Below the pieces are notes generated by a model, which saw only the letters and a program-made list of their open reading frames with translations, was not told where the DNA came from and did no database searches. From UBA10364 sp049611965 (GTDB lineage Bacteria > Bacteroidota > Bacteroidia > Flavobacteriales > Schleiferiaceae): a DNA stretch of 64,000 nucleotides. The stretch spans positions 45,001 through 109,000 of the forward strand of contig JBMZBC010000002.1 in the NCBI GenBank assembly GCA_049611965.1. The letters run 5' to 3'. The translations under genes and the position numbers were made by a program. The number at the start of each line of letters is the position of its first letter. The stretch's first letter is position 1. Positions 63,010 through 64,000 of the stretch are shown here, in pieces.

Positions 63010-63611
63010 TGAATTTAGCGCCGCTTTTGCCCTATTTGCCTTCGGCTGAAGTGCTGCCCCTACTTGATAAATGGCTCAAAGACGAAGCCTTTGATTTAGC
63101 CGTTCACAAACCTCGAGCCACGAAGCTTGGCGATTTTCGCCCCCCAAGAAAAGGAGGCCGGGCGAAAATTACATTAAACAGTAACCTAGGAAAGTACCAA
63201 TTCCTAACGACGTTGGTCCACGAAATCGCACATCTTAAGGTGTGGAATGCCTACGGACGAAAAGCTGCCCCTCACGGTGTAGAATGGAAAACCATGTTCG
63301 GCCAAATGCTTCTAGAGATGGCGGAACAATGTAATTTCCCTAAAGAGTACCGCTCAGCAATCTTAAATCACGCCGCAAAACCTAAGAGCGCCGTCGGTGG
63401 CGACCCACAGTTGCAAAAGGTCGTACTTCAATTGGATAGTGAAGAGGAAGTACTATTGCTTGGGGACATTCAAAACGGCTCCGTTTTCAGCTTCAAAGGA
63501 CGTCATTTTAAGAAGCTCGAAAAGCGAAGAACCAGAGCGCTGGTAGAAGAGCTTGGATCAAAAAAGCAATACACCATTCCACTGGTCGCTCAAGTCAACG
63601 TTGCAGAATAA
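63009..63611 (+). CDS. SprT-like zinc metalloprotein
   Basis: 200 residues. The zincin motif HEIAH (71-75) plus a third ligand His89 in PHGVEWKTMF match the SprT/Spartan fold. The C-terminal half has a beta region (VLQLDSEEEVLLLGDIQNG). Whether it cuts proteins, as eukaryotic Spartan does on DNA crosslinks, is not known in bacteria. No terminator is seen before purK. Confidence 0.88.
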   Translation: MNLAPLLPYLPSAEVLPLLDKWLKDEAFDLAVHKPRATKLGDFRPPRKGGRAKITLNSNLGKYQFLTTLVHEIAHLKVWNAYGRKAAPHGVEWKTMFGQMLLEMAEQCNFPKEYRSAILNHAAKPKSAVGGDPQLQKVVLQLDSEEEVLLLGDIQNGSVFSFKGRHFKKLEKRRTRALVEELGSKKQYTIPLVAQVNVAE

Positions 63612-63633
63612 GGCGCATTCCTCTAGCAAATAG

Positions 63634-63641
63634 TACCTTTG
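63634..63641 (+). promoter_or_regulatory. -7 box for purK
   Basis: TACCTTTG, a perfect TAnnTTTG, 18 bases before ATG 63660. Confidence 0.6.
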
Positions 63642-63659
63642 CGCAAAACAAGGGCATTC

Positions 63660-64000
63660 ATGGCAAAGGATATTTTCTCTACGGATTACAAATTGGGAAT
63701 ATTGGGCGGTGGCCAATTGGGCAAAATGATGCTCTACTCCACTCGCAAGTTTGACATCCGCACGAAAGTCCTAGATCCTTCTCCTGAGGCACCTGCGCAG
63801 TACGGCGCCAACGAATTTCAAGTAGGCTCACTACAAGATTACGACACAGTCATGGCTTTTGCTGACGATTGTGATACCGTGTGTATTGAGATTGAAGCCG
63901 TAAATGTTCAGGCATTGAGAGACCTTCGTGCACAGGGTAAAAAAGTGCACCCAAATCCTGATAGCCTCGAGCTCATCCAGGACAAGACCAAGCAAAAGCA
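63660..64000 (+). CDS. purK: 5-(carboxyamino)imidazole ribonucleotide synthase, N-terminal part
   Basis: The first 113 residues, cut by the window edge. The ATP-grasp preATP-grasp region is clear: LGILGGGQLGKMM, VLDPSPEAPA and CIEIEAVNVQALRDL with HPNPDSLELIQDKTKQK entering the ATP-grasp domain. Uses ATP and bicarbonate to carboxylate AIR in purine synthesis. Confidence 0.93.
   Translation, partial: MAKDIFSTDYKLGILGGGQLGKMMLYSTRKFDIRTKVLDPSPEAPAQYGANEFQVGSLQDYDTVMAFADDCDTVCIEIEAVNVQALRDLRAQGKKVHPNPDSLELIQDKTKQK

Overview
This window looks like a chromosomal segment of a gliding-lineage Bacteroidetes bacterium, most likely Flavobacteriales. The evidence is: secreted proteins with type IX secretion (T9SS) sorting domains of both type A and type B; a gldE-gldD gliding locus behind mutY and ssb; many promoters with the Bacteroidetes -7 element TAnnTTTG (some with a TTG/TTTG -33 element 17-22 bases upstream); few visible Shine-Dalgarno sequences; a class II (degradative-type) HMG-CoA reductase with a GYDIA-type GHMP kinase; and the 29-residue AURKAIP1/COX24-type basic protein typical of the phylum. 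Almost all of it is ordinary, densely packed housekeeping DNA. I saw no prophage, transposon, CRISPR array or rRNA operon.

Layout. 1-911: start of a large secreted protein (minus strand, runs off the left edge), sharing a divergent promoter region with a GAF/fRMsr-like gene. 1.5-9.8 kb: an FtsX-type permease, then purH followed by the elongasome genes mreB-mreC-mreD-mrdA-rodA with tiny gaps or overlaps. 9.9-17.7 kb (minus): two runs, coaX-OMP-TPR and lptC-small membrane protein-CNNM protein-PpiD-like chaperone, each ending at a strong terminator. 17.8 kb: tRNA-Phe. 18-24 kb: pirin, a small receiver-like protein, HMG-CoA reductase, GHMP kinase and a PKD/T9SS type B protein. 24-26.5 kb (minus): adk, obgE, PAP2 phosphatase, crcB. 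26.5-30.5 kb: manC, DUF389 protein and fumC. 30.6-31.6 kb: a 57-residue membrane protein and a methyltransferase whose start is separated from its body by a (GA)15 tract. 31.6-38.2 kb: ArsC-like protein, a 1083-residue T9SS type B protein, prfB, ltaE, a small zinc ribbon and an unknown protein. 38.2-41.2 kb (minus): recX, then HU-TPR-basic ribosomal-type peptide-RNase G. 41.3-45 kb: mutY, ssb, gldE, gldD and DUF2007. 45-50.7 kb: heme A synthase with an HMA lipoprotein, a DMT exporter, and an M16 peptidase pair. 50.8-51.6 kb: rplU-rpmA. 52.7-59.9 kb: an eight-gene run mrp, nfu-like, serS, lipoprotein, TPR, DUF4286, M16 peptidase, O-methyltransferase. 60-61.3 kb: a T9SS type A protein. 61.3-62.8 kb: Mla-type ABC transporter. 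62.9 kb to the end: mini-lipoprotein, SprT-like metalloprotein and the start of purK.

How the genes fit together. Envelope biogenesis dominates: cell elongation (MreBCD, PBP2, RodA), LPS transport (LptC), OMP folding (PpiD-like chaperone), lipid trafficking (MlaEF), lipid phosphatase and nucleotide-sugar synthesis (ManC), and the gliding/T9SS machinery with its cargo. Information processing (prfB, serS, rplU, rpmA, RNase G, ssb, mutY, recX, HU, Obg) and purine synthesis (purH, purK, adk) fill most of the rest.

The most unusual signal is the (GA)15 tract at 30900-30931. As written, the only good upstream ATG is out of frame with an otherwise intact methyltransferase. Loss of one GA unit, or gain of two, would restore one open frame, the arrangement expected of a phase-variable contingency gene. 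A homopolymer or dinucleotide sequencing error is the alternative. I did not find a clearly new multi-gene system.
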